Position numbers and translations under genes: made by a program. This document shows positions 5,216 to 5,324 of a stretch of DNA of 5,324 bases, one piece after another (the stretch's first letter is position 1; every line of letters begins with the position of its first letter). The notes under the pieces were generated by a model that searched no databases, was not told the origin of the DNA, and worked only from the letters and a program-made list of their open reading frames with translations. The stretch is from Candidatus Omnitrophota bacterium. GTDB lineage: Bacteria > Omnitrophota > Omnitrophia > Omnitrophales > JACROU01. The stretch spans positions 1 through 5,324 of the forward strand of contig JACQQR010000032.1 in the NCBI GenBank assembly GCA_016206875.1. Reading direction: 5' to 3'.

Positions 5216-5324
5216 CCCCTCTCCCTCGCGAGAGGGAGAGGGATCAAGGGTGAGGGTGGGTGGCGAAAAGGGCACGAAATTTCAAACCCTCACCCCTTCC
5301 CCTCTCCCTTTCCGCCTCGGCGGA
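5216..5324. repeat. Dispersed-repeat-like element with nested inverted repeats, cut by the window edge
   Basis: The first hairpin is an 11-bp perfect stem, 5217-5227 with 5232-5242 (CCCTCTCCCTC with GAGGGAGAGGG), capped by a GCGA tetraloop. A second stem pairs GGGTGAGGGT (5248-5257) with ACCCTCACCC (5286-5295) over a 28-base loop. CCCTCTCCCT recurs at 5300-5309 and could pair with 5233-5242 instead, enclosing the second stem. A third hairpin, TCCGCC/GGCGGA, occupies 5311-5324. C/T-rich then G/A-rich blocks of this style are common as intergenic multicopy repeats in many bacterial genomes. The lack of an open reading frame and the symmetry suggest a non-autonomous mobile or REP/MITE-like unit. 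The first hairpin may also serve as a transcription barrier for the large gene. Confidence 0.55.

Overview
The window suggests a Gram-negative-type, mid-GC bacterium, probably an uncultured lineage. The large protein at 1363-5142 resembles the long exported proteins of Omnitrophota (candidate division OP3) and related PVC-neighbourhood genomes, which carry an N-terminal 'IQDAH ... VEAA ... ITGGFH' domain. That assignment is from memory of the family style and is low confidence. No rRNA, tRNA, CRISPR array or complete insertion sequence is visible. All four genes read left to right.

Layout: (1) 1-121, a sigma70-like promoter overlapped by a perfect 9-bp palindrome, then a folded 5' leader. (2) 122-436, a small secreted ComEA-type helix-hairpin-helix protein, closed by a strong intrinsic terminator at 463-500. 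(3) 507-1142, a self-contained ParD/ParE-type toxin-antitoxin operon with its own promoter, a palindromic operator candidate and a 1-base antitoxin/toxin overlap. (4) 1143-1362, a 220-base gene-free stretch holding a GNRA hairpin, a third promoter-like element on a palindrome, a long interrupted stem-loop and a second smaller hairpin. (5) 1363-5142, one 1259-residue exported protein: signal peptide, EreA/ChaN/TraB-like domain, uncharacterised middle region, TPR array and unassigned tail. An in-frame palindromic repeat sits inside it at 2404-2468. (6) 5143-5324, gene-free, ending in a dispersed-repeat-like element built from nested inverted repeats and running to the window edge.

The genes look like separate transcription units rather than one pathway. 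The HhH protein may bind DNA outside the cytoplasmic membrane (DNA uptake or surface role). The toxin-antitoxin pair is a typical accessory cassette. The large protein is probably a periplasmic or surface hydrolase-like scaffold of unknown substrate. The least explained parts are the structured leader before the large gene, the large gene's middle region, and the two repeat elements.
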